Assembly: GCA_021647685.1 (NCBI GenBank)
Contig: JAKIUH010000088.1
Location: 1-12,063 of the forward strand
DNA length: 12,063 bases
Source: Bacteroidales bacterium
GTDB taxonomy: Bacteria; Bacteroidota; Bacteroidia; Bacteroidales; NBLH01
Reading direction: 5' to 3'
Shown here: one piece after another, positions 1 through 7,064 of the stretch
How the letters are laid out: each line of letters starts with the position of its first letter
How positions within the stretch are numbered: position 1 is the stretch's first letter
The notes under the pieces: model-generated
What the model was told of the DNA's origin: nothing
The model's database searches: none
What the model saw: the letters and a program-made list of their open reading frames with translations, nothing else
Translations under genes and position numbers: made by a program

Positions 1-566
1 TCTTTTTCATCGGCAATCATTTTTATTGAATTGGTTTTCAACTTTACAGTATTATACAAAACACCTAAAGTATAAGCAAGTTTATTAAATATCTTTAATT
101 TAGATGCAGTTTGTGTGACATCACTAATAAAGCCTAAACCCATCATATTGGCAAAATAGAAGGTGTTATCATCGGTTTGTACCTTTGCTATATCAAATTT
201 TCGGGTTTTGCCCTCGGCTATAACTTTTACATAATCTTCAATACTGTTCGTATTGTCTAAAACATCGCGCGCAAGCGAATTACCTGTTCCAACCGGTAAA
301 ATTCCTAAAGGCGTATTTAGTCGAGCAGGATTTTTCATATAACCGTTTAAAACATCAAAAAAACTCCCATCACCACCTGCCACAAGCAATGCTTTATATT
401 TACTTAAATCAATATCCGAAACCAACTCTGTAGCATGTCGCGGATATCCTGTAAACCAGAATTCTGCATCAATGGAATATTGATGAAACAATTGCTTAAT
501 TTGACTTAAATGTTTTTGAGCTTTACCTTTTCCGGCTGCCGGATTATAAATACATAATACCTTCAT
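1..566 (-). CDS. Diacylglycerol/sphingosine kinase family lipid kinase (5' part, cut by window edge)
   Basis: The first 188 codons of a gene that runs off the left edge, starting at ATG 566-564. The product begins MKVLCIYNPAAGKGKA, the phosphate-binding start typical of the DAGK catalytic (YegS/LCB5-like) family. Around residues 64-75 it has the nucleotide-binding glycine motif GGDGSFFDVLNG, and around 91-101 the second signature PVGTGNSLARD. Family members phosphorylate lipids such as diacylglycerol, sphingosine or undecaprenol at the membrane using ATP; the substrate cannot be read from this fragment. Proteins of this family are usually about 290-320 residues, so roughly a third is missing, mostly the C-terminal beta-sandwich domain. 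No signal peptide or membrane segment is visible. It lies 78 bases downstream of the uvrA-like gene in the same direction and may have its own promoter. Family assignment is firm; specific function is not. Confidence 0.9.
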   Translation of the reverse strand, partial: MKVLCIYNPAAGKGKAQKHLSQIKQLFHQYSIDAEFWFTGYPRHATELVSDIDLSKYKALLVAGGDGSFFDVLNGYMKNPARLNTPLGILPVGTGNSLARDVLDNTNSIEDYVKVIAEGKTRKFDIAKVQTDDNTFYFANMMGLGFISDVTQTASKLKIFNKLAYTLGVLYNTVKLKTNSIKMIADEK

Positions 567-583
567 TGAAATATAATTTTGCC

Positions 584-616
584 GAAAAATAGGCTTTTTA
601 TTTGGCAATTGCAAAA
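584..616 (-). promoter_or_regulatory. Candidate promoter for the lipid kinase gene
   Basis: On the minus strand TTTTG (616-612) is followed after 20 bases by TATTTTTC (591-584). This matches the Bacteroidetes pattern of a -33 TTTG and a -7 TAnnTTTG at 7 of 8 positions of the -7 box, with acceptable spacing. The start codon lies 17 bases further on, giving a very short leader. The same 78-base gap also holds a 7-bp AT-rich inverted repeat, CAAAAGA (612-618) with TCTTTTG (624-630), which overlaps the -33 box. It has no T-run on the minus strand, so it is a poor terminator for the upstream gene. The promoter call is inference from pattern only. Confidence 0.35.
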
Positions 617-644
617 GATGATTTCTTTTGGAAAAATATCTTTT

Positions 645-3600
645 TTAATTATTCCATTTTGTACTCATCACTTTACCGCCTTTTTCTCCTCCTTCGGGTC
701 CCAATTCTATTAAATAATCGGCATTTTTCTTGATGTAAGGGTGATGTTCGCTTATAATAAGCGTGTTGCCTTGGTTTATCAGCTCTTCAAAAAGAATGAT
801 TAAATGTTCTATATCTTTAAAATGCAATCCGTTTGTCGGCTCGTCAAAAAGATATATTGCCCTGTTTTTACCTGCCTTGATTAAATCTTTTGCCAATTTT
901 ATACGTTGCAATTCGCCGCCCGAAAGTTTTTTTAAAGTTTGCCCGGTTTTTAAATACCCTAAACCGGTTTTTTTCAATAACTCAATCTTTTTAATCATGC
1001 TTGTATTTTTATCAAATTCAGGCAGTTCGGATAAGTCTTCGATGGTTGTTTCCAAAACATCGGCTATACTTTTCCCGGCAATAGTATTCTCCAAAACTTT
1101 GCTTTGATACCTTTTCCCGCCACATTTTTCACATACAGTTTCCACATCCGACAAAAAATCCATAGGTAATGTAATAAAGCCATTTCCTTTGCACTCTTCG
1201 CAGCGTCCGCCTTTTGTATTTAATGAAAAATACGATTTCTTCACTTTTGCTTTTTTGGCAAACATAGCGGCAATATCATCAAACAAAGTGCTGTAAGTTG
1301 CCACACTTGTATTGGCTCTTCCTTGCGGTAAAGACTGGTCAACAAAAATAATTTTACCGGCAGACTTATCGTCTGATTTAATTTTTTCATCGATAAACTC
1401 CAATAAGGAAGATTTGCCACTACCCGATTTACCGTGCAATACATTAATTACACCTTCGTAAAAATCAACATTAATGTTTTTCAGATTATTCTTTGCGACA
1501 TTCTTTACGCTTAAAGCAATTTGTTTGGTTTGTTTTAATTTACGCAGCAAGGGAATTTCTTTCCGGTTTAGATATTTTGCCGTTACCGATACTTGCGAAG
1601 CAAGTATATCCTTTAAATTTCCTTGCGCAATAATTGTTCCTCCCTTTTCACCGGCACCAAACCCCAACTCAAACAAATAATCGGCTGATTTAATAAGCGC
1701 TGCATTGTGTTCTGCTACCAAAACCGTGTTGCCCAAATCACGCAACTCTTTTAAAATAGCAATTAGTTTAGCGTTATCCGAAGGGTGCAAGCCTGCCGAC
1801 GGCTCATCAAGAATATAAGTAATACCCGACAATCCTGAACCGAGCATAGCGGCAAGTCTTATACGTTTCGCTTCTCCACCCGATAAAGTCATACTTAAAC
1901 GGTTCATTTTCAAATAGGACAAACCTACTGCCTCAATTTTTTTCAAACGGCGGATAATTTCGGCAGCCAAAAGCTCAAATATCTTTTGCTCTTCCAAAGG
2001 CATATCACTTTTTCCGTTCTGAAAAAACACAATGCTTTTGTCCACCGGCAAATCAGAGAGTTCAGCAATATCCAAATCCTTAATTTTTACCGATAAAGCC
2101 GTTTTATTCAATCTTTTTCCTTCACATAATTGGCAAGATACTTTTTTCATTAAAGGCAATAAAGCTTCTGCCCGTTTATCGGCTTCTTTGCGTTTATATT
2201 CGTCTAAGATATATCCGGAAAAGCCCTTCCATTTTGATTTAAATTCCTGTATTCCTTCACGTTTTCCGCGTTTAAAATACCATTTTACATCAAACTCTTC
2301 ATCACCACAACCATAAAATGCAATTTCTTTTTCTTTTATTGATAAATCTTGCCACGATTTAGAAAAATCAATATTTTTTATTTCCCCAACGGCTTTTAAA
2401 ATGGCAATATATTGACCGTTTGGCTCACCATAAAATTTTCCGGTTTTACTGCCGTCCAAAGCACCGTTTAAAAGTGATTTTTCTTTATCACTTACTACTT
2501 TGTCCCAATCGGGCACATATTTAAAGCCCAAACCACCGCATAGTTCACACCAGCCCTGCGATTGATTAAAAGAAAAATGTGCTGCCGTGAGTTTATCGGC
2601 TTTATCGGGATAACGCAGTCTTCCGATGCGTGAATACAGCAAACGGTAATAGTCATAAATTTCGGTAAGTGTGCCAACCGTTGAATGAGCATTGGCTTTC
2701 AAACGTTTTTGCTCCAAAGCAATTACCGGGGTTAAACCGCTTGCTTCATCAAATCCTGCCTTTTTCATACTGCCTAATTGCGTCCGCACGTAAGGCGAAA
2801 AACTTTCGTTAAACAATCGGCGACTTTCGGCATAAACCGTATTGTACAATAAAGATGATTTACCGCTGCCTGAAACTCCGGTAAATACCACCAATTGATT
2901 TGCCGGTATTTCAATATTTATGTTTTTTAAATTATGAGTAGTAATGCCTTTAAAACTAATCGGTAAATTTAAGTTTTGATTTTCCTTTTCAGGATAATAT
3001 TTCGATGCATCATTCCTCAGTTTATTCAAAAATCTTCCGGTTAGTGATTTTTTGCTATGGATAATAGCATCAGGTGAGCCTGAAAAAAGTACATTCCCCC
3101 CCATTTTTCCACTTCCCGGACCTAAATCAATAATAAAATCCGCCTGATTGATAAAATGTAAATTATGCTCAATAACGAGAATCGTATTTCCTTTATCTAT
3201 AAGTTTTTGCAAAGATTTAAAAAGTACTGAAATATCATGCAAATGCAAGCCGCGTGTAGGTTCATCAAGTATATACAAAGTTTTGCCGGTTGAAGGACGG
3301 CTTAATTCAGCAGCTAACTTTATTCGTTGTGCCTCTCCGCCCGATAAACTTGAAGAAGGCTGCCCGAGTTTTAAATATCCCAAACCTAAATCTTTTAAAA
3401 CCGTTAAAAAATGCTTGATTTTCGGTAAATCGGCAAAAAAAGTACAGGCTTCGTTAATCGACAAATTTAAAATATCGTAGATATTTTTGTTTTTATACTT
3501 TACTGCCAACAGTTCTTTTTTAAAACGTTTTCCGTTACATACCGGACATACAATTTCAATATTTTCCAAAAAATGCATTCCGGTTTGTATGTATCCTGCA

Positions 3601-5447
3601 CCTTGACAATGTTCGCAGCGCCCGCCTTTGGCATTAAACGAAAAATATGATTTTGTGAATTTTTGTTTTTGTGCCTCCGGAAGTTTTGCATAAAAATTAC
3701 GAATTTCGTCAAATAGCTTGGTATAAGTTGCCGGATTGCTTCGTGATGTTTTTCCAATTGGCGACTGGTTTATTTCTATAATTTTATCAATTTGTTCAAT
3801 TCCTTCTATTTTGCTAAAATTTCCATACTCAACTCTTGCCCTGTGCAACTTGTTTCGCAGATAGTTTGCCAGTGTATATTTAATTAATGATGATTTTCCG
3901 GCACCGGAAACACCACTTATTACCGTTAGCGTATTCAAAGGGAAGGCTACATCAATATTTTTTAAGTTTCGAGCCTTTGCTCCGTATATTTTAATGAATT
4001 TTTCCTTAACCGGATTTTTTTCTTTCGTGATTTTTATTTTTCGTGATAAATATCCTGCCGTTTTGCTTTCAGGAATGTTTTTATAAATTTGCTCCCAGTC
4101 GGGTATATTTCCATGGTATAACAGCTTACCCCCAAAATTTCCTGCACCGGGACCCAACTCAATAAGATAATCTGCTTTACGTATGATTTGTTCGTTGTGT
4201 TCCACTATAATTACGGTGTTGCCGTTGTTGCGCAATTCAATAATTTTTTGTAAAAGATTATTCATATCCGATGCGTGCAATCCTGCTGCAGGTTCGTCAA
4301 ACACATACAAAATACCACGCAGTTTACTGCTTATTTGAGTACTTAAACGAATACGCGCCGCCTCGCTCCCCGATAAACTAGCTGCCGGACGGTCCAAAGG
4401 TAAATAACTCAATCCTAAATCAGACAAAATTTGTGTTTGCTCCAAAATATTGGATTGAATAGCTGTACCTGCCTCTTTTTCCGTTTTATCAAACTTTATG
4501 TTTTTAAAATAGTCGTGAAGCTCGGCAATATTTAAAGCCAAAAGTTCGGCAATATTTTTTCCTTTAAATTGAACACTGAAAGCCTGCTTATTAAAACGGC
4601 TTCCACCGCAAGCTTCGCAGGTTTTTGAACTTACAAAACGTAAAATATTTTTATTCCTATCACGCTTCAAAATTTCTTCCATTACCGGAACAATACCTTT
4701 GTAATAACCTTCTTCGCGTGGTTTAGCCGTAATCCCTTTCCATTTCATACGGCTTTCTAAAGAATGCTTACCAAACAAAATCTTTATTTTATTGCTTCCA
4801 TACAGTACTACATTTTTTTGATAGTCCGTTAGCTCTTTCCAAGGAATATCTACCGAAAAGCCTTCTGAATTACACACTTGGTCCATAACATCAATAGTAA
4901 CTTGCGAATAAACCGTATATCCGCTTGACGTAGTAATTACCAAAGCACCTTGTCGCAAACTTTTATTTTCATCGGATATAAGCAAGTCGGGATTAATGTG
5001 TTCTACCAAAGCTAAACCGTTGCATACAGGACAAGCTCCTTCCGGTTTGTTAAAAGAAAACAAGGAACGATTAATTCTCAAAGACGCATCACTACTTTTT
5101 CCTAAACGGGCAAACAAAAGCCTCAACAAATCGTGTAAAGCGGTTAGTGTTCCTACTGTAGCCCGCGGCGAATTAATATAATTTTTCTGTTCTAAATGAA
5201 TCGCCGGACGTAAACCGCTAATATATTCTACCTCCGGACGACGCATTTTTGTAAAAAACTGCCTTGCATGTATGGAATAGGTTTCAAGAAATAATTTTTC
5301 AGCTGCACGGTAGATAACATCAATAGCTAAAGTAGATTTTCCGGAACCCGAAACGCCTGTGATTACCGTAAGTTTATTATGCGGAATTTCAATATTAATA
5401 TTTTTTAAGTTGTGATGTGTTATATTTTTAAGTTTTATCTTTTGCAT
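645..5447 (-). CDS. Tandem-duplicated UvrA-like ABC ATPase (four NBDs, no UvrB-binding domain)
   Basis: A 1600-residue protein made of two UvrA-like units, about residues 1-800 and 830-1600. Each unit has two ABC nucleotide-binding domains with zinc modules. The Walker A lysines are K37, K518, K863 and K1345. The signature motifs are LSGSE (358), LSGGE (701), LSGGE (1188) and LSGGE (1508). The Walker B Asp-Glu pairs are 384/385, 728/729, 1214/1215 and 1535/1536, and the H-loop histidines are about 417, 761, 1247 and 1568. CxxC pairs stand at 139/142 and 277/280, 611/614 and 634/637, 967/970 and 1105/1108, 1416/1419 and 1439/1442. Both units open with HNLKNINIEIP. In each unit the conserved GTLT segment is followed almost at once by the FSFN zinc module, so the roughly 110-residue UvrB-binding domain of classical UvrA is absent. 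Family knowledge links such UvrA2-type proteins to DNA-damage or DNA-binding-drug tolerance; the role here is inferred. I chose ATG 5447-5445 because homology begins there. An upstream in-frame extension to 5585 is unlike UvrA and runs through a hairpin. Confidence 0.93.
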   Translation of the reverse strand: MQKIKLKNITHHNLKNINIEIPHNKLTVITGVSGSGKSTLAIDVIYRAAEKLFLETYSIHARQFFTKMRRPEVEYISGLRPAIHLEQKNYINSPRATVGTLTALHDLLRLLFARLGKSSDASLRINRSLFSFNKPEGACPVCNGLALVEHINPDLLISDENKSLRQGALVITTSSGYTVYSQVTIDVMDQVCNSEGFSVDIPWKELTDYQKNVVLYGSNKIKILFGKHSLESRMKWKGITAKPREEGYYKGIVPVMEEILKRDRNKNILRFVSSKTCEACGGSRFNKQAFSVQFKGKNIAELLALNIAELHDYFKNIKFDKTEKEAGTAIQSNILEQTQILSDLGLSYLPLDRPAASLSGSEAARIRLSTQISSKLRGILYVFDEPAAGLHASDMNNLLQKIIELRNNGNTVIIVEHNEQIIRKADYLIELGPGAGNFGGKLLYHGNIPDWEQIYKNIPESKTAGYLSRKIKITKEKNPVKEKFIKIYGAKARNLKNIDVAFPLNTLTVISGVSGAGKSSLIKYTLANYLRNKLHRARVEYGNFSKIEGIEQIDKIIEINQSPIGKTSRSNPATYTKLFDEIRNFYAKLPEAQKQKFTKSYFSFNAKGGRCEHCQGAGYIQTGMHFLENIEIVCPVCNGKRFKKELLAVKYKNKNIYDILNLSINEACTFFADLPKIKHFLTVLKDLGLGYLKLGQPSSSLSGGEAQRIKLAAELSRPSTGKTLYILDEPTRGLHLHDISVLFKSLQKLIDKGNTILVIEHNLHFINQADFIIDLGPGSGKMGGNVLFSGSPDAIIHSKKSLTGRFLNKLRNDASKYYPEKENQNLNLPISFKGITTHNLKNINIEIPANQLVVFTGVSGSGKSSLLYNTVYAESRRLFNESFSPYVRTQLGSMKKAGFDEASGLTPVIALEQKRLKANAHSTVGTLTEIYDYYRLLYSRIGRLRYPDKADKLTAAHFSFNQSQGWCELCGGLGFKYVPDWDKVVSDKEKSLLNGALDGSKTGKFYGEPNGQYIAILKAVGEIKNIDFSKSWQDLSIKEKEIAFYGCGDEEFDVKWYFKRGKREGIQEFKSKWKGFSGYILDEYKRKEADKRAEALLPLMKKVSCQLCEGKRLNKTALSVKIKDLDIAELSDLPVDKSIVFFQNGKSDMPLEEQKIFELLAAEIIRRLKKIEAVGLSYLKMNRLSMTLSGGEAKRIRLAAMLGSGLSGITYILDEPSAGLHPSDNAKLIAILKELRDLGNTVLVAEHNAALIKSADYLFELGFGAGEKGGTIIAQGNLKDILASQVSVTAKYLNRKEIPLLRKLKQTKQIALSVKNVAKNNLKNINVDFYEGVINVLHGKSGSGKSSLLEFIDEKIKSDDKSAGKIIFVDQSLPQGRANTSVATYSTLFDDIAAMFAKKAKVKKSYFSLNTKGGRCEECKGNGFITLPMDFLSDVETVCEKCGGKRYQSKVLENTIAGKSIADVLETTIEDLSELPEFDKNTSMIKKIELLKKTGLGYLKTGQTLKKLSGGELQRIKLAKDLIKAGKNRAIYLFDEPTNGLHFKDIEHLIILFEELINQGNTLIISEHHPYIKKNADYLIELGPEGGEKGGKVMSTKWNN

Positions 5448-5465
5448 CAAGTTATTTTTTGTCTG

Positions 5466-5473
5466 CAAAAATA
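5466..5473 (-). promoter_or_regulatory. Candidate -7 promoter element for the uvrA-like gene
   Basis: The minus strand reads TATTTTTG, an exact match to the Bacteroidetes -7 consensus TAnnTTTG. It ends 18 bases upstream of the preferred start codon. I see no TTTG at the expected 17-23 base spacing; the nearest, in AGTTTGC, is 31 bases away. The call is therefore weak. It fits with the gene being transcribed separately from the trp operon, whose likely terminator lies between them. Confidence 0.3.
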
Positions 5474-5547
5474 AGAAAGAAAAAAAGATATAGGCTTTAA
5501 TTAGCAAACTATATTCTATTGCAGCGAAACAATATATTTTCATTTCA

Positions 5548-5567
5548 TTTTGGGCTAAAGCCCAAAA
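5548..5567. repeat. Perfect 9-bp palindrome in the trpA-uvrA gap
   Basis: TTTTGGGCT and AGCCCAAAA face each other across a 2-base AA centre. The T-rich start and A-rich end mean a transcript from either strand would form a stem followed by U residues, as in a weak bidirectional terminator. It lies 20 bases from a second palindrome of identical architecture (9-bp arms, AA centre), which also suggests a REP/BIME-like repeated element. I cannot choose between these from one window. Confidence 0.75.
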
Positions 5568-5587
5568 ATCATCATAAATAAACAAAC

Positions 5588-5607
5588 CCCCGACTTAAAA
5601 GTCGGGG
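5588..5607 (-). terminator. GC-rich hairpin, probable trp operon terminator
   Basis: CCCCGACTT and AAGTCGGGG form a perfect 9-bp stem around an AA centre. On the minus strand the stem ends about 40 bases after the trpA stop codon and is followed by GTTTGTTTATTT, a T-rich though interrupted tail. This is the best candidate for the end of the trp transcript. The palindrome itself is certain. The terminator role is inferred, and a REP-like repeat is the alternative. Confidence 0.55.
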
Positions 5608-5622
5608 CTATTAATTTTACCA

Positions 5623-5644
5623 ATATATGGTATATGCCACATAT
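5623..5644 (-). other. Small RNA hairpin just after the trpA stop codon
   Basis: In the minus-strand transcript AUAUGUGG pairs with CCAUAUAU over 8 bp around a CAUAUA loop, using one G-U wobble. It begins three bases after the trpA stop. The wobble pairs in RNA only when read from the minus strand, consistent with a 3'-end structure on the trp transcript. It is AT-rich and short, so chance is possible. Confidence 0.4.
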
Positions 5645-5647
5645 ATT

Positions 5648-6424
5648 TTAAGATTCAATAATTTTATTTACAAATTGATGAATATTCTCTTTTATATCGC
5701 CTTTTTTAGAAAGAGCTTTAATAAAAGCTGTGCCTATAATGGCACCATTAGCAAAGCGACAGGCATTTTGAAAACTTTCTTTGTCAGAAATTCCAAAACC
5801 AATCAAGCGCGGGCTTTGTACTCCGGCTTTATGAATTTTTTCGGTAAAAGTCTGCAAGATGTCAGAACTTATTCCTTTAGTACCGGTTGTGGAAGCCGAT
5901 GATACCATATAAATAAAACTATCCGTAGCTTTATCTATAATTTTCAGCCTTTCAATAGCGGTTTGCGGAGTAATCAGCAATATATTGCTTAATCCGTTTG
6001 CCCGAAAAAGTTCTTTATACTCTTTTTCGTAAATATCCAAAGGTAAATCGGGTAAAATAGTACCGTCAATACCGCTTTGAGCAGCCATACGGCAAAAGTT
6101 TTCTATACCGTACTGCATAACCGGATTTAAATAACCCATTAAAATAAGCGGTATGCTAACTTTAGAACGAATATTTTTTAACTGTTCAAAAATTTTACTT
6201 AATGTAATGCCGTTGGCAAGTGCTTTTTCACTGCTTTGCTGAATTACCGGACCGTCTGCCAGCGGGTCGGAAAAGGGGATGCCTATTTCTATTAAGTCCA
6301 CACCGGCTTTTTCCAATTCTACGATGATTGTTTCGGTATTTTCTAATTCAGGATAACCCGCTGTAAAATATACCGATAAAATATTTTCTTTTTTATTATT
6401 TAGTAATTGATTTATTCTGTTCAT
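5648..6424 (-). CDS. trpA: Tryptophan synthase alpha chain
   Basis: TrpA splits indole-3-glycerol phosphate into indole and glyceraldehyde 3-phosphate and passes indole through a tunnel to TrpB, in a cytoplasmic alpha2-beta2 complex. The 258-residue product is close to the usual 260-270. It has the FTAGYP strand near residue 20 and the core motif IEIGIPFSDPLADGP (45-59). This holds the two catalytic acids, E46 and D57, equivalent to E49 and D60 of the Salmonella enzyme. LPDLPL appears mid-protein, and near the end come GFGIS and GAIIGTAF, the phosphate-binding loops of this TIM barrel. It is the last gene of the operon but does not adjoin its partner trpB: a phosphatase gene and a 145-base repeat-bearing gap lie between. 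No Shine-Dalgarno sequence is visible; the leader carries TAACAATAT four bases before the ATG. Confidence 0.97.
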   Translation of the reverse strand: MNRINQLLNNKKENILSVYFTAGYPELENTETIIVELEKAGVDLIEIGIPFSDPLADGPVIQQSSEKALANGITLSKIFEQLKNIRSKVSIPLILMGYLNPVMQYGIENFCRMAAQSGIDGTILPDLPLDIYEKEYKELFRANGLSNILLITPQTAIERLKIIDKATDSFIYMVSSASTTGTKGISSDILQTFTEKIHKAGVQSPRLIGFGISDKESFQNACRFANGAIIGTAFIKALSKKGDIKENIHQFVNKIIES

Positions 6425-6428
6425 TGTT

Positions 6429-6437
6429 ATATTGTTA
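6429..6437 (-). promoter_or_regulatory. TAACAATAT leader motif before trpA
   Basis: The sense-strand sequence TAACAATAT ends four bases before the trpA ATG. The same 9-mer precedes trpG and trpC. It could be a translation-initiation enhancer of the A-rich type used in Bacteroidetes in place of Shine-Dalgarno, or a fragment of a dispersed repeat. The function is unproven. Confidence 0.35.
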
Positions 6438-6452
6438 AACTGTTAAAACTTG

Positions 6453-6468
6453 TCCGCCTTTCGGCGGA
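6453..6468 (-). repeat. 6-bp GC-rich hairpin upstream of trpA
   Basis: On the minus strand TCCGCC and GGCGGA enclose the tetraloop GAAA, a stable GNRA-type hairpin. It lies 28 bases upstream of the trpA start, in the gap after the phosphatase gene. It stands out as G+C-rich in an AT-rich gap. No U-run follows, so it is not a standard terminator. It could be an RNA processing or stability element, or a REP-like repeat. Confidence 0.6.
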
Positions 6469-6492
6469 TTGTTGAATTGTTATCAGGTAACG

Positions 6493-6515
6493 GGTTATGG
6501 GCACTTGGTTATGGG
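6493..6515. repeat. Direct repeat of GGTTATGGG
   Basis: GGTTATGGG occurs at 6493-6501 and again at 6507-6515, a 14-base period. A further AT-rich inverted repeat, ATTGAA (6526-6531) with TTCAAT (6544-6549), lies just beyond. The gap between trpA and the phosphatase gene thus consists largely of short degenerate repeats. No coding potential was seen. Confidence 0.5.
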
Positions 6516-6569
6516 TTTTGTTCTCATTGAATATTGTTTATTGTTCAATTGCTACACGGCTGAATTTTT

Positions 6570-7064
6570 CTAAGGATTTCCCCAATCAAGTACAAACTGC
6601 TTTTGTTCATCGGTTTCCGGAGAATATGTTATTCTTAATCCTTTTCTTAATTCTGAAATTTTATCAAAAATATTTTCTTTATCGGCATATTTGTTTTCTA
6701 TAAGAAAACAACCTATAACAGTTCCTGTTCTGCCAATACCCCCGTAACAATGAACAAATACTTTTTTGTTCTCGTTTAATGCTGTATCCATAATATTTAA
6801 AATTTCACACATAAGTTCTTTATCGGGTATCGATTTGCGAATTACTTGAATATTTTTTTGTGCACCATGTGCAAAAAACATCAGTTCGTTCTCATAATCA
6901 GAAAATTCACCTTCTTCGGTTAAATTAATGATTAAATCAAAATTATTATCGATAAGTGCTGCCAAATTATTATATGTTTCCTGCTTGTTTTTACGATAAG
7001 GTGTTTTCCCTGCAAGCAATTTATTTTCAATTACCCAATAAGTTTGCTGGTATGGAATCTTCAT
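6570..7064 (-). CDS. Dual-specificity/tyrosine-type protein phosphatase inside the trp operon
   Basis: A 164-residue protein with the cysteine-phosphatase P-loop HCYGGIGRTG at 105-114. This gives catalytic C106, R112 and the following Thr in the HCx5R(S/T) motif. D81 in IPD is the likely general acid. The C-terminal SPETDEQKQFV (148-158) is typical of small DSP/CDKN3-like phosphatases. The fold covers essentially the whole protein; I see no signal peptide or membrane helix, so it should be cytoplasmic. Its ATG overlaps the trpB stop as ATGA, implying translational coupling with trpB. A 145-base gap separates it from trpA. The family removes phosphate from Tyr/Ser/Thr in proteins, and some members act on other phosphorylated molecules or RNA. 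The substrate here is unknown, and the position suggests but does not prove a link to tryptophan metabolism. Confidence 0.9.
   Translation of the reverse strand: MKIPYQQTYWVIENKLLAGKTPYRKNKQETYNNLAALIDNNFDLIINLTEEGEFSDYENELMFFAHGAQKNIQVIRKSIPDKELMCEILNIMDTALNENKKVFVHCYGGIGRTGTVIGCFLIENKYADKENIFDKISELRKGLRITYSPETDEQKQFVLDWGNP

Noticed and set aside
5448..5585. A 46-residue N-terminal extension of the uvrA-like reading frame
   Set aside because: It has no resemblance to UvrA, is hydrophobic and low in complexity, and runs through a palindrome. Family homology starts at the ATG at 5447.
763..5902. Plus-strand open frames opposite the uvrA-like gene and trpA
   Set aside because: They lie fully or largely opposite clear minus-strand genes, have unusual composition and show no recognisable motifs.
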